Program-made: the position numbers and the translations under genes
From: Methylocapsa aurea
GTDB lineage: Bacteria; Pseudomonadota; Alphaproteobacteria; Rhizobiales; Beijerinckiaceae
NCBI RefSeq assembly: GCF_000746085.1
Contig: NZ_JQKO01000008.1
Coordinates: forward strand, 1 to 64,000
Length of the DNA: 64,000 bases
Direction: 5' to 3'
Shown: positions 18,544 through 27,705 of the stretch, in pieces
Layout of the letters: the number at the start of each line of letters is the position of its first letter
How positions within the stretch are numbered: position 1 is the stretch's first letter
Notes under the pieces: model-generated
What the model was told of the DNA's origin: nothing
Database searches by the model: none
Seen by the model: the letters and a program-made list of their open reading frames with translations, nothing else

Positions 18544-19092
18544 ATGAGTTTTCCCCTTTACCGCAGTCTGCCCAATCTAATCACGCTCGGCCGCCTCGTG
18601 CTGGTTCCGGCTATTATGGCGATGATCGCCGCGCAACGCTGGCAGGCCGCTTGCGTGGTTTTCATCGTCGCCGGCCTCTCCGATGCGCTGGATGGCTGGA
18701 TCGCCAAGAGCTTCAATCTGCGCAGCGAACTCGGGGCCTATCTCGATCCCTTGGCGGACAAGGCGCTGATCGTCTCGATCTATGTTGCGCTCGCGATCGT
18801 CGGGGTTTTGCCGGCGACGATCGCGATCATCGTCGTCGCCCGCGACGTGATGATCGTCGGGGCCTTCATGATTTCCTGGTTCCTGGACAAGCCGATGGCG
18901 GTCAAGCCGCTGCTCATCTCGAAGCTGAACACTTTGGTCCAGCTCGGCTGCGCGGCGATGATTCTCGCCGTCAAGGCGTTCGATTTTCCGGCTGGAATCT
19001 GGTTCGATGTTTCGCTCTACGCCGTCGCGGCCCTCAGCCTTGCCTCGCTTGCGGCCTATTTCAACCAATGGATCCGGCACATGAGCGTATGA
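18544..19092 (+). CDS. CDP-alcohol phosphatidyltransferase family protein
   Basis: The 182-residue integral membrane protein belongs to the family that makes phospholipids such as phosphatidylglycerol phosphate or cardiolipin from CDP-diacylglycerol. The family motif is present as SDALDGWIAK, then GAYLDPLADK, giving the aspartates for two metal ions. The usual arginine after the DGxxA part is lysine here. About five membrane segments are visible. It precedes the AI-2E permease and hdaA on the same strand. The alcohol acceptor is not determined; a PgsA-like or cardiolipin synthase-like role is possible. Confidence 0.85.
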   Translation: MSFPLYRSLPNLITLGRLVLVPAIMAMIAAQRWQAACVVFIVAGLSDALDGWIAKSFNLRSELGAYLDPLADKALIVSIYVALAIVGVLPATIAIIVVARDVMIVGAFMISWFLDKPMAVKPLLISKLNTLVQLGCAAMILAVKAFDFPAGIWFDVSLYAVAALSLASLAAYFNQWIRHMSV

Positions 19093-19238
19093 CGCAAGCA
19101 ACGGTTTGTGCACGCCTCTGATGCTATGTCATCAACGCTTATGCTATGGAAGAGACTGGCGCCCGGACAAATCAACGTCCGGCGCCGCACGTTGGGACAA
19201 GTCCGCCGGAGCGTCGCGGCCGCAGGCGGAGAGGGGCG

Positions 19239-20393
19239 ATGGCGATGCGGATCGAATGGCAGATCGGCTTCTGGGTCGGCGCGTTATTTCTCTTCATCCT
19301 GCTGCTCTGGCTGTTCAGCGGCGTGCTCTTGCCTTTCGCCGCAGCGGTGGCGCTCGGCTATCTCTTGAATCCTGTCGCCGACCGGCTCGAGCGGCTGGGT
19401 CTCAGCAGGCTCGGGGCGACCCTTCTCATTATGGCGGGTTTCGCCATCGTGCTTGTCTCGTGTTTCGTTCTGATCGCGCCCATTCTCGGGAAGCAACTGG
19501 CGAGTTTCATCAGCGCGGCGCCCGAATATGGGGCCAGATTGACGCAATTGATTTCAGATCAGAGCGCGCGCCTCGCGCATCAATATGGCGGCGTTCTCTT
19601 TGAAAAGCTCGGCCTTGGAAACGAGGCGGCGGCCGATATTCGAAGCACCACGAGCGATCTCGTTTCCCAGGCGGCGCAATGGGCGGCCTCCTTCGTGAAA
19701 TCGCTTTGGACCAGCGGGGCGGCTCTGATCAGCCTCGTTTCGCTGATTATCGTGACGCCGGTTGTCGCCTTTTACATGCTGCTCGACTGGCGCCAGATGA
19801 TCGCGACGATCGATGGCCTCGTGCCGCTCCGTCATCGCGATACTGTGCGCCAACTCGCGCATGAGATCGACGCCGCCATGGCGGGCTTTCTGCGCGGCCA
19901 ATCCCTTGTCTGTCTCTTCCTGGGCTCGTGGTACGGTATCGGGCTTTCGCTGATCGGGCTTAATTTCGGCCTATTGATCGGCATTTCGGCCGGAATCTTG
20001 AGTTTCATCCCCTATGTCGGCTCCTTGACCGCGCTTGTCTTGGCCTCGGCCGTGGCGATCGTGCAGGATTGGCCGCAATGGAAGCTGCTTCTCATGGCGC
20101 TCGCGGTCATTGGGACTGGCCAATTTCTCGAAGGCAATATCCTGTCGCCCAAGCTCGTCGGCGAATCGGTCGGGCTGCATCCGGTCTGGTTGATTTTCGC
20201 GCTGCTCGCGTTCGGCAGCCTGTTTGGCTTCACCGGCCTGATTACCGCGGTTCCGCTCGCCGCCGCCGCCGGCGTGATCTTGCGCTTTGCGGTCAAGCGC
20301 TATCGTGAAAGCAATATTTACACGGGATTGCCGCCGCCAAGGCCGAAACTCTTTCTCGAAGCCACTGTGGCGCCGCCCCCAAAGGATCATTGA
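19239..20393 (+). CDS. AI-2E family transporter (PerM/YdiK type permease)
   Basis: This 384-residue membrane protein has the family layout. A helical hairpin at the start (ALFLFILLLWLFSGVLLPFAAAVALGYLLNPVADRL) is followed by a soluble central part, then a cluster of membrane helices with SLIGLNFGLLIGISAGILSFIPYVGS and NILSPKLVGESVGLHPVW split across the C-terminal half. The family includes quorum-signal exporters and ion antiporters; the substrate here is unknown. ATG 19239 follows GGAGAGGGG; the longer frame from 19146 is less likely. The stop is three bases before the hdaA start, so the pair is coupled. Confidence 0.9.
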   Translation: MAMRIEWQIGFWVGALFLFILLLWLFSGVLLPFAAAVALGYLLNPVADRLERLGLSRLGATLLIMAGFAIVLVSCFVLIAPILGKQLASFISAAPEYGARLTQLISDQSARLAHQYGGVLFEKLGLGNEAAADIRSTTSDLVSQAAQWAASFVKSLWTSGAALISLVSLIIVTPVVAFYMLLDWRQMIATIDGLVPLRHRDTVRQLAHEIDAAMAGFLRGQSLVCLFLGSWYGIGLSLIGLNFGLLIGISAGILSFIPYVGSLTALVLASAVAIVQDWPQWKLLLMALAVIGTGQFLEGNILSPKLVGESVGLHPVWLIFALLAFGSLFGFTGLITAVPLAAAAGVILRFAVKRYRESNIYTGLPPPRPKLFLEATVAPPPKDH

Positions 20394-20395
20394 AA

Positions 20396-21145
20396 ATGGT
20401 TCGTCTCGTCCTCGGCGGCGCGCATAAAACGCTGGCGCCGAGCCGGCAATTGACACTGGAGATCGCTCCGGCGCCCCGCTTCGGTCGAGAGGATTTCTTC
20501 GTTTCCGATTCGAATGAAAAAGCCTATGCGATGATAGAGCTCTGGCCCGATTGGCCGGACAAGGCGCTGGTGATTTTGGGGCCTGCGGGCGCCGGCAAGA
20601 GCCATCTTGGCGCGATCTGGGCGGCGAAGGCGAAGGCCCGCGCCCTTTACGCCGCCGAGTTGGCGCGCGCCGACATAGACGCTTTGGCCGCCGCCGGGCC
20701 ATTGCTTGTCGAGGACTTGGAAGCGATCGGCGCGGCGGAAACGCATCTCTTCCATCTCGTCAATCTCCTGCGCGAACGCGGAGTGGCGCTGGCGCTGACC
20801 GCGCGAAAGCCGCCGGATGCCTGGGGCTTGCAAATCCCCGATCTCCTGTCGCGCCTGCGTCTTGCGCCCTGCGTCGAAATTGGGACGCCGGACGACGCTT
20901 TGATGCGGGCGGTTCTCGTCAAGCACTTCGTCGACAGGCAACTGGTCGTCGACCCCGGCGCCGTCGAATATGCCGCGCTGCGGCTCGACCGCTCGCTCAA
21001 CGCCGCCCGCTCCTTTGTCGATGCGCTCGACCGGGAGGCGCTGTCGCGCCAAAGACCGATCACGCGGGCCATGGTGGCGGATGTGCTCCGGGATCTGTCG
21101 AGCGCCGAAGACGCCCCGCGCCTCGTCGGGGAGGAAGATCGCTAA
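20396..21145 (+). CDS. hdaA: DnaA-related replication regulator HdaA
   Basis: HdaA is the alphaproteobacterial counterpart of Hda. It helps inactivate DnaA-ATP after replication starts, working with the sliding clamp. The 249-residue protein is a AAA+ domain related to DnaA. It has an N-terminal clamp-binding-like stretch (RQLTLEIAP), a Walker A motif GPAGAGKSHLGAIW, a Walker B-like LLVEDLEAIG, and a sensor/arginine region (RSLNAARSFVDALDREAL). AAAGGA precedes ATG 20396. The position after an AI-2E permease matches many Rhizobiales. The ppk gene that often follows is absent; a repeat element comes next. Confidence 0.87.
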   Translation: MVRLVLGGAHKTLAPSRQLTLEIAPAPRFGREDFFVSDSNEKAYAMIELWPDWPDKALVILGPAGAGKSHLGAIWAAKAKARALYAAELARADIDALAAAGPLLVEDLEAIGAAETHLFHLVNLLRERGVALALTARKPPDAWGLQIPDLLSRLRLAPCVEIGTPDDALMRAVLVKHFVDRQLVVDPGAVEYAALRLDRSLNAARSFVDALDREALSRQRPITRAMVADVLRDLSSAEDAPRLVGEEDR

Positions 21146-21185
21146 ATTGGCGCCTTCAGAACATGTCTTCAAAAGCAATCTTGCT

Positions 21186-21321
21186 TAGAGCGCGTCCCGA
21201 TCACATGGAATCATGTGATCGACAAGGACTCGCTCGAAATCGAAGAGTTGGAGCATGTCCCGATTAGACATCGAATATATCCGATGTCTAAAAATCGATC
21301 AACTTTTTCGGGACATGCTTA
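21186..21321. repeat. Interspersed palindromic element pair between hdaA and the next gene
   Basis: The first unit (TAGAGCGCGTCCCGATCACA onward, about 21185-21233) has ATCACATG/CATGTGAT arms. The second (GAGCATGTCCCGA to TCGGGACATGCTTA, about 21251-21321) encloses AGACATCGAATATATCCGATGTCT, almost the same core as at 16784-16809. The final TTA, read on the minus strand, is the TAA stop of the gene at 21319-21942. Confidence 0.75.
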
Positions 21322-21942
21322 GGGTCCGACATAGCGGATCTGACGGCCCTTCGCGTCCGTGATCATCGTGCCAGCGGCGACGTGAGGCTCCGCCGCCGAT
21401 CGGCCGGTGACGACTTCATGCTGGCGCTCGATGCGCTTGCCGGCGTCGGACCGATTTGCGTCAATTGCGGCAAGGGCGGTGCGGGTGCGGCCGGAAAGGC
21501 CCTTGATCTCCGACAGACGGGCGAAATCCTCGGGCTTATGATGCCGCCCGGAATCGCCGGTAAAAATGCGGATGCCGCGTTGCGTCATCACCGCGTCGCC
21601 GTCCTTCAAACTGTCGTCATCCATGAGGCCGGCGGGAGAAGCATGGGGCAGGCCCTTACGGGGCTTGCCCGCCTTTTCCAGCATGGTCACATTTTTTGGG
21701 TGGTGAAGCAGGACAGCCTTGTTCTTGCGTTGACGGAAATGGTCGCCGCGCAAACGGGGCGCAATGGCGCCGGGGTAGCCGGGAGCCGGGCTTTGAGCGA
21801 CAGGCGGCGGACCAAACAGGAAGTCGAAAAATCCAGCATGGGCCGCATTCAAAGGCATGGCCAATGCGCCAGCGGCGATGGCTGGAATGCGCGCATGGCG
21901 GAAAAGCGTCAATAATAACTTTCGCGAAAATCCCACCTGCAC
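21319..21942 (-). CDS. Small exported protein of unknown function
   Basis: I do not recognise this 207-residue product. It has a Sec signal peptide (MQVGFSRKLLLTLFRHARIPAIAAG, cleavage near NAAHA). A short segment rich in Pro, Phe and Gly (FFDFLFGPPP) follows, then a basic mature part. The C-terminal third (AAGTMITDAKGRQIRYVGP) is the best-ordered-looking region. The start is GTG 21942, with GGAG a few bases before it. The stop codon is shared with the end of a repeat element. Confidence 0.65.
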   Translation of the reverse strand: MQVGFSRKLLLTLFRHARIPAIAAGALAMPLNAAHAGFFDFLFGPPPVAQSPAPGYPGAIAPRLRGDHFRQRKNKAVLLHHPKNVTMLEKAGKPRKGLPHASPAGLMDDDSLKDGDAVMTQRGIRIFTGDSGRHHKPEDFARLSEIKGLSGRTRTALAAIDANRSDAGKRIERQHEVVTGRSAAEPHVAAGTMITDAKGRQIRYVGP

Positions 21943-22030
21943 TGTCTCCGTCGCAAAAATGGCGTCAAGAACATTCCAATAGCTAACGCCACCGGAACGC
22001 GAGGGCGGTGCGCAAAGTTCCCCTAAAGTT

Positions 22031-22918
22031 TCAGGTTCGCTTCAAAAGCTGTTCATATTCCGCTCGCACCGCGGCCGCCCCATATAGGCGTTCAAGCCGC
22101 AAAATTGTGAAATGGCCGCGCGCGAGCGTCTGGAAATGATCGACGAAGGCGTAATTAATCGCCGCGCCGCAGGCGGCGCCGATCACCGGGACGCTCTGGG
22201 CGGCGAGCTTTTGCGAAACGACGACGCCAAATCGGGCGCCGATCTGCGTCACGAAGCGCACCAGCAGGGGAGCGGCTTCGTCGCCAAGGCCGCGCTCCAG
22301 GAGATAGCGGCCGGCCTCGGTCACCGATTTCGCCAAAATGCCGCGAACCGCGAAATAGCCGGTCTCCACGCTGGGGTCGCCCGCAAGATGGGCGTATTGA
22401 AGCAGATTCTCCTTCGCATCGCAGCGCCCCCCTAGAGCGAAGACCTCGAGGCAGGCGAAGGCGGCCGTGGGCTGGGACAGATCTTCGCCTTCGCTGCGCG
22501 CGATATCGGCGATTGAACGCAGCATGAGCGTGGTCGTGAAGGGCAATTCGACCGGGAGGCCCGAAAAGCCGAAGGCGCCGCCGGCGGCGCCAGCGAGAAC
22601 CGCGACGGTCTTGTGAAGACGGCGGGTGTCCCGGACGGGCCTTCCCTCAAGGCTCCTCACGGCCAGGACAAGCGCGCGCTTGATTGCGATTTCGGCCGCC
22701 TGGTTCACGACGTCTAAAATTTGCGCCGGAAAGACCGATCCGATGAAGCCGACCTGCCGGCCGAGAAGGGATGAGAGGCGCATCGCCAGACTGGAGCGTT
22801 CGAGTTGCGCGATCGCGCGCTCCAGCGACGCTTGGTCCTCCGCCGAGAACCCCGATGTCTCGCTTCGAATGACCCACGCGCCCGATGTGGACGGGGTGGC
22901 GTTAATCAGGGAATTCAC
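22031..22918 (-). CDS. EcsC family protein
   Basis: The 295-residue product matches the EcsC family. Recognisable segments are a variable N-terminus, helices SLLGRQVGFIGSVFPAQILD, the glycine-rich AVLAGAAGGAFGFSGLPVELP, then FACLEVFALGG, and a C-terminal helical bundle ending FTILRLERLYGAAAVRAEYEQL. Members are helical and mostly of unknown function; B. subtilis EcsC sits with an ABC exporter, but none is adjacent here. It uses GTG 22918 with GAGGA upstream. It is oriented with the 21319 gene but separated by about 90 bases. Confidence 0.85.
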   Translation of the reverse strand: MNSLINATPSTSGAWVIRSETSGFSAEDQASLERAIAQLERSSLAMRLSSLLGRQVGFIGSVFPAQILDVVNQAAEIAIKRALVLAVRSLEGRPVRDTRRLHKTVAVLAGAAGGAFGFSGLPVELPFTTTLMLRSIADIARSEGEDLSQPTAAFACLEVFALGGRCDAKENLLQYAHLAGDPSVETGYFAVRGILAKSVTEAGRYLLERGLGDEAAPLLVRFVTQIGARFGVVVSQKLAAQSVPVIGAACGAAINYAFVDHFQTLARGHFTILRLERLYGAAAVRAEYEQLLKRT

Positions 22919-23294
22919 AAGCTGTCCTCGCCAAAATAGCCTTGCCCAATAGCCTGGCGGCGCTTATCCGCGCGTTTTATCATGTGGCCCTATCCACACA
23001 TCGCAAAGCCTATTTGGACGCCCGGTCCTTTTGCAACGGCAAAAATGCGGCTAGCGCATCGCGCCGCGGCTGTCGCGGCATTTAATGCAATTGGCCACTT
23101 TCCATCCGCCATTCAAGTCCGATCAAAAAAAGTCGCCAAATACAATCGATTTGGCTTTGACGTGCGTTAAGCAAATGCCGCTTGGGTCGAGCCTAAAGGC
23201 CATTTGGCTAAAAACCGACCCAGGTCATTCAGCGCGCGCCAAATCGGACCTGCGAAAAATCCGCGTCATGGGCCGTCTCGGAGGCGAGGATATA
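22919..23294. other. Gene-free gap between EcsC and BTLCP genes
   Basis: This divergent intergenic region must hold the promoters of both neighbours. It is locally AT-richer (for example around 23100-23160). I see no clear gene, RNA or strong inverted repeat in it. Confidence 0.5.
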
Positions 23295-23930
23295 ATGGGG
23301 TGGGCTACGAGATCCATTCGGGCGCTAAGCCGGGCGTCGTGTTGTCTGATGGCGTTCGGCCTCGACGCGCTTCCGACGGCGCAGGCGGCGGGTCCGCCGC
23401 GCGCCGCCTTTGCTTTGGTCGGCGAGCCGGCGACAGCACCCTTCGGATGGGTCGATTTTTGCCGCCGCCATGACGGCGAGTGTGACGGCGGCAAGCTTGC
23501 GCCGCTGGACATCAATCTGACGGCTGGAGCGATTAAGGAACTCGAACGCCTCAACCAATGGGTCAATGGGCATATTGAGCCGGTGGCGGACCTCGATCAC
23601 TGGGGGGTCGTCGACCAATGGGACTACCCGACCGACCGCAAAGGCGATTGCGAGGATTACGCAATCTTAAAGCGGCGGCTCCTTCTCGAAGAAGGTTTTC
23701 CGCGTCAAGCTTTACTGATGACCGTGGTCAAGGACGCGCGCAATGAGGGCCACGCGCTGCTGACCATAAAGACGAACCTCGGCGAGTTCGTGCTCGACAA
23801 TCTGAATAATGAAATGAAACGCTGGGACCAGACTGGCTATCGTTTCGTCAAACGGCAATCACAGAGCGATCAGAATCTTTGGGTGCAAATCGGCGAGCCG
23901 ACCCCGGCTCCAGAATATGTGTCCCGCTGA
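23295..23930 (+). CDS. Bacterial transglutaminase-like cysteine proteinase (BTLCP)
   Basis: The 211-residue exported protein has a signal peptide (IRALSRASCCLMAFGLDALPTAQA) and a papain/transglutaminase-like core. The expected catalytic triad is visible as cysteine in KGDCEDYAILKR, histidine in NEGHALLT, and aspartate in EFVLDNLNNE. In other bacteria BTLCP proteins resemble LapG, which clips surface adhesins, but no lapD partner is in the window. Starts at 23268 and 23295 are both possible; GAGGCGAGGA lies closer to ATG 23295. It is convergent with the AcpS-like gene. Confidence 0.88.
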   Translation: MGWATRSIRALSRASCCLMAFGLDALPTAQAAGPPRAAFALVGEPATAPFGWVDFCRRHDGECDGGKLAPLDINLTAGAIKELERLNQWVNGHIEPVADLDHWGVVDQWDYPTDRKGDCEDYAILKRRLLLEEGFPRQALLMTVVKDARNEGHALLTIKTNLGEFVLDNLNNEMKRWDQTGYRFVKRQSQSDQNLWVQIGEPTPAPEYVSR

Positions 23931-24014
23931 AGCCGGCCTTTGTCATTGAGGCCGCGGCGCGGCGGTCCGTGGTGGTCCCGCGCATCCCGGAAACGGAGCG
24001 GCGCGGTCCGCCGA

Positions 24015-24686
24015 TCAGCGCATCGACGCGAATTGCAATATCTTCCAAAGCCCGAAGGCGAAGAGGAAGACGAGCGACAGCAGCACCGCAATGACGAAAA
24101 TTTGCGTTCCACGGTTCAGCGGATTGGCCGGGCCGCCGTTTGGTCCACGGTCGCTCCCGGCGGCGCCAACGGGGAAAGGGCTCTGGCCGCTTGAATAGAG
24201 GCTGACGGCCGCGGCGGCTGCATCGGTATCGCTGATCGACACAAGAGCGCCAGGGTAGGTCGGCCTGCCGTCTGCGTCGTGGACGATTTCAATCCGCCGC
24301 AGGGTTTCGAGCGGACCTTTCGCGGCGCCAGATTTGAGAATCGCCTTTTTTGCCGCTAGAAGACCGCAGAACGATGCCTTGATGGCGGGCTGTCGAAGGC
24401 AATAGGCGATCTCGGACGGAGCGAAAGCATCGAGATAAAAGTCATGCTCGCCAAAGTTTGCGGCGTCCGGCAGGCTCGCCAGGGTCACTATTTCAATGCC
24501 GATGCCGCCCGGCGCGCCATTCAGTCCGGAACCGGCCGATTGCGACGATGCGGCGTTGGTCGCCGGGGGCGGGGTTTCTTCCAAAGCGATGTCGCCCTTC
24601 AACAGGCTGTTGATCGTGAATGCGGCTCGATTGTCGCCGGCCTTAGCGACAGAAAGCGAAGCCACAGATGGTCGACAAGACACCAA
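24015..24686 (-). CDS. AcpS-like domain with C-terminal membrane anchor, altered active site
   Basis: Residues 61-160 follow the holo-ACP synthase pattern: GIGIEIV (for GIDIV), FAPSEIAYC, FCGLLAAKKAILKS (for FAxKEAxxKA), IEIVHDADGRPTY and SIS. The two Mg-binding acids of AcpS are changed: the aspartate of GIDIV is glutamate, and the glutamate of the KEA motif is lysine (AAKKA). A low-complexity linker and one hydrophobic helix (IFVIAVLLSLVFLFAFGLW, about 196-214) end the protein. This suggests a membrane-tethered protein that binds acyl-carrier or CoA-like partners without normal catalysis. The start is TTG 24686 or nearby and is uncertain. The homology is my reading of the motifs only. Confidence 0.6.
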   Translation of the reverse strand: MVSCRPSVASLSVAKAGDNRAAFTINSLLKGDIALEETPPPATNAASSQSAGSGLNGAPGGIGIEIVTLASLPDAANFGEHDFYLDAFAPSEIAYCLRQPAIKASFCGLLAAKKAILKSGAAKGPLETLRRIEIVHDADGRPTYPGALVSISDTDAAAAAVSLYSSGQSPFPVGAAGSDRGPNGGPANPLNRGTQIFVIAVLLSLVFLFAFGLWKILQFASMR

Positions 24687-24785
24687 AAATCTGCCGCGCG
24701 CAAGCCGGGACCTCTCGCGGGCCTTGTCGACAGCCTTGAATCTGCGAGGCTCTCCCTCGGATTTAGCCCGCGGATTTAGGGCAGC

Positions 24786-27227
24786 CTAAAACGTGACTTT
24801 CATCCCGCCATAGAAGGAAATCGGCTGCAGGGGCGTAATCGTCCGCGGGTCGCTTGTGAAATTCGTCGCGACCGCGCGTTGCGCATCGGTGTCCGTATCG
24901 AAGAAAGCGCCATAGGTCGGGTTTCGATTATTGAACAGATTGTTGATGAGCCCAAAGACCTGAATATTGTCGGTGATCTGATAGGACGCATGTAGGTTCG
25001 CCACCCAATAGGCGGGCAATTTCGGGTTAAGGTTGGAATTGTCGCCAATATAATATTGCGTTCCCACTACGCGGACGTCGCCGCCAAGTTTGAATTTCGG
25101 CGTGAAGGCGTAATCGGCGCCGAACTTGACCTGCTGACGGGGAATGCCCGGAATATGGTCGCCTGGGGTCACGAAAACATTGCCTTCCTCGTCGGCAAAG
25201 GGATTGTTGGGCGAAGCCAGGGATCCAGAAAATCGGTAGGTCGCGTCGACGAAACTATAATTGACATAGGCCAGCCAATCGCCGCTGCGGAACTCCGCGC
25301 CGGCCTCGACCCCTTGCCGCAGCGTCGCCGGCACATTCGCGTAATAGCCGTGCCCGGTGATCGTGCTCGCCAGCGCGATAATGTCATTCGTGCTCTCGGT
25401 GCGGAACAGGCCCGCCTTCCAATCGATGCGCCCACCGCCAACAAGCTGCGTCCCGCGCAGGCCAGCCTCCACCGTATGGGACACGACCTGGTTCAGCGGC
25501 GGGTCGGCGACGAGCGAATTTTCAAGCAGGCAGGGGCGATTCTTATCGGCGCAATCGAGTTCGAGGGGCGTTGGGGCTCGGTTCGCCTCCGAATAGCCAG
25601 CGTAGGCGTTGAGGCTGGGCATGATTTGATAGGTCAGCCCGACAACCGGATTGATGCGCGAGAAGGCGCTGTTGATATTGAGTTCGGGGGCCGTTCCGCT
25701 GGCGTCCTCGGTAAGGATGCTGGCGATATTGAGCCGCGCCCCGGCTGTCAGGGCGAGTTCGGGCGTGATGTTGAAGGTGTCGAGGGCATAGAGCCCGTAA
25801 TAGGTGGTTGTCCCGGTCAGATAGGTCGGGACATAGCCGATGCCGCCCAGAGTTCGAATGATAGATCCCGAACCCTGAAACAGACCATCGCCAATGACCA
25901 GATCGGGATAGATATTGCCGAGCGTGCTGGTGGCGCTGAAGCTGAAAAAGCTTCGGTCGACGCTGCCGCCAAAGGTCAAGTAATTGTCGTGGCCGAAGAC
26001 CTTATCGCGATTGGTGGCCTGGAGCGCGGTCCCTGCGGTGGTCGAATGGGTGAAGGTGCGGTCCACGGTTCCATAGACGGCGCTGCTCGAGGTTAAGAGC
26101 GGCTTCCCATTCTGGCCCAGGATGACGAAGCGGTCGCCATCGGCGGTAGTGGGGGAGGTTATGCCGGGGAAGTTGCTGTTGTCGAGGCAGAGGAAGCCGC
26201 TGAAATTGGTCGGCAAGGTATTTTCAGAACAATCCTGGAGATCAGAATCGTTCCCGTCGACGTGTTTCTGATTGAAGTTCCGCAAATAGAAATTGCTCGA
26301 AATGGACCATTGCGGATTGATCTCGAATTTGCCCGTAAAGGCCAGCGAACCGGCCTCGTTGAGCGTGGTCTGCGGCGAGGTGAAAACATTTGCGTAGTCT
26401 TGAGAGAGGAGGCCGACGGGCGTTGGCCCGACGACGCCCAGCGTCGTTCTGGCGCCGCTGGCGATGAGGTGCAATTCCGCGTCCTGCGTCCGATATCCGA
26501 CATCGCCATAAAGACGGACGAGCGAGGACGGCGAGAAACGCCGCCAACCATCGTCGCGCGCGGCGTCGACGGTGATATAGAGGCTATAATTGTCAATTTG
26601 CTTGCCATATTCGATGAGGCCGCTGGCTCTCCCATAGGAGCCGCCCATCGCCTGCGCCTGGAAACCTTGCCAGGTGAAGCCGTTTTTCATCTGGATGCTG
26701 ATCGCGCCGCCAAGCGCGTTGAGGCCGAAGATCGGGTTGGCGGTGAAGACGTCGGTGCGGGCGATCGCTTGCGGCGGAATGAGGTCCCAATTGACCGTAT
26801 CGCCGAATGCCTCGTTGACGCGGATGCCGTTTTGATAGACGGCGAGCCCCTGCGGCGACCCCTGCAGCGGCGAGGCGACGAAGCCGCGATAATATAATTC
26901 CTGGGAAAAAGGGTTCCCATTGATGTCGTCGACGAAAATCCCTGGCACGCGCTGCTGCAACGCGTCGGTGATATTCGGGGAATAGGTGCGTTCGAAATCC
27001 GGCCCGAATAGACTTTGCACGAGACTGGGGAATTTTTCAGGATCCTCGCCGCTTCCGGGCAAGGGCGACGTCGCGACGACGTCGACCTCCGGCAAGGCCA
27101 CCGTGGCGGCGGGCTCGGCGGTCTGCGCGGCGACTTGCGTCATAGGCAAAAGCGCCAAGGCCGCTGGCAAAAGCGCGAAAGCCGCGCCAAGGCTCTGAGT
27201 TTTCGCCAACCTGAATTTCCGCCGCAT
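24786..27227 (-). CDS. TonB-dependent outer membrane receptor
   Basis: The 813-residue receptor has a signal peptide (ALLPAALALLPMTQVAAQ) and an N-terminal plug (NITDALQQRVPGIFVDDING, then GVNEA-like and NALGGAISIQMKNGF segments). A 22-strand barrel ends in the usual terminal phenylalanine (FYGGMKVTF). Such receptors import siderophores, cobalamin, metals or sugars with TonB-ExbBD energy; nothing in the sequence fixes the ligand. No periplasmic binding protein or ABC importer is adjacent; an FTR1 iron permease lies 3.7 kb away. GGGGGAC precedes the ATG. Confidence 0.9.
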   Translation of the reverse strand: MRRKFRLAKTQSLGAAFALLPAALALLPMTQVAAQTAEPAATVALPEVDVVATSPLPGSGEDPEKFPSLVQSLFGPDFERTYSPNITDALQQRVPGIFVDDINGNPFSQELYYRGFVASPLQGSPQGLAVYQNGIRVNEAFGDTVNWDLIPPQAIARTDVFTANPIFGLNALGGAISIQMKNGFTWQGFQAQAMGGSYGRASGLIEYGKQIDNYSLYITVDAARDDGWRRFSPSSLVRLYGDVGYRTQDAELHLIASGARTTLGVVGPTPVGLLSQDYANVFTSPQTTLNEAGSLAFTGKFEINPQWSISSNFYLRNFNQKHVDGNDSDLQDCSENTLPTNFSGFLCLDNSNFPGITSPTTADGDRFVILGQNGKPLLTSSSAVYGTVDRTFTHSTTAGTALQATNRDKVFGHDNYLTFGGSVDRSFFSFSATSTLGNIYPDLVIGDGLFQGSGSIIRTLGGIGYVPTYLTGTTTYYGLYALDTFNITPELALTAGARLNIASILTEDASGTAPELNINSAFSRINPVVGLTYQIMPSLNAYAGYSEANRAPTPLELDCADKNRPCLLENSLVADPPLNQVVSHTVEAGLRGTQLVGGGRIDWKAGLFRTESTNDIIALASTITGHGYYANVPATLRQGVEAGAEFRSGDWLAYVNYSFVDATYRFSGSLASPNNPFADEEGNVFVTPGDHIPGIPRQQVKFGADYAFTPKFKLGGDVRVVGTQYYIGDNSNLNPKLPAYWVANLHASYQITDNIQVFGLINNLFNNRNPTYGAFFDTDTDAQRAVATNFTSDPRTITPLQPISFYGGMKVTF

Positions 27228-27705
27228 GTCCCCCGCCTATTGACCAGGATTTCCATTCTCGTCGCAAGAGACTAGATTTCAAGGACCAGGGTCACAATGG
27301 GTTTGTCGGCTTTACTTGCGAATAACGCGAAGCTGTTGCCATGATGCATCTAAGTTCAAGCTTCTATAGAAGACTTCATCTTCAATCATGGAAAAGTTCA
27401 CCGATGAAATACCTGAAAGCTGCTTTGGCTCCTTGATTGGGCTGCGGCGCTAGAGCGCTTTCAGTTTCCGCGGAACCTGAAAGCAGCTCTAGAGCATGAT
27501 GCCGAAAAGTGGAAACCGGTTTTCGGACGACATCATGCTCTAACTCTTTGATGAGAGGCGGATTCAGACTTTGGACGAGATCGCGTTGCGATTCCGTCCA
27601 AAGTCATCCGGCTCTAGGTTTTTGTTTTATCGCATTTTCTTAACGCGAACCGGTATCCACTTCGCTCGAAAATGCTCTAAGAATTCCGGCGTGGCGGATA
27701 TCCGT
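27228..27705. other. Intergenic region with repeat elements upstream of the TonB receptor
   Basis: The receptor promoter side holds a 12-base palindrome CTTCTATAGAAG at 27361-27372. From about 27451 to 27680 the region is filled by repeat elements listed separately. I find no Fur- or Irr-type box and no cobalamin riboswitch core here. Confidence 0.55.
27451..27680. repeat. Composite interspersed repeat with two hairpins
   Basis: A short unit, TAGAGCGCTTTCAG to GCAGCTCTAG (about 27451-27492), leads into a 129-base unit (27490-27618) that is nearly identical to 53127-53256. That unit has two stems: GAGCATGATG...CATCATGCTC and GACTTTGGACG...CGTCCAAAGTC. A tail, TTTTTATCGCATTTTC to GAAAATGCTCTAA, runs to 27680; the same tail occurs near 61200-61258. 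No transposase is present, so these look like non-autonomous or RNA-structural repeats. Confidence 0.85.

Noticed and set aside
27228-27450. Cobalamin riboswitch or Irr/Fur box before the TonB receptor
   Set aside because: I looked for the conserved B12 box and for the TTAGAA/TTCTAA palindrome and found neither; only an unrelated 12-base palindrome is present.
27451-27680. Insertion sequence
   Set aside because: The unit is far too short for a transposase and contains no reading frame; it is a non-coding repeat.
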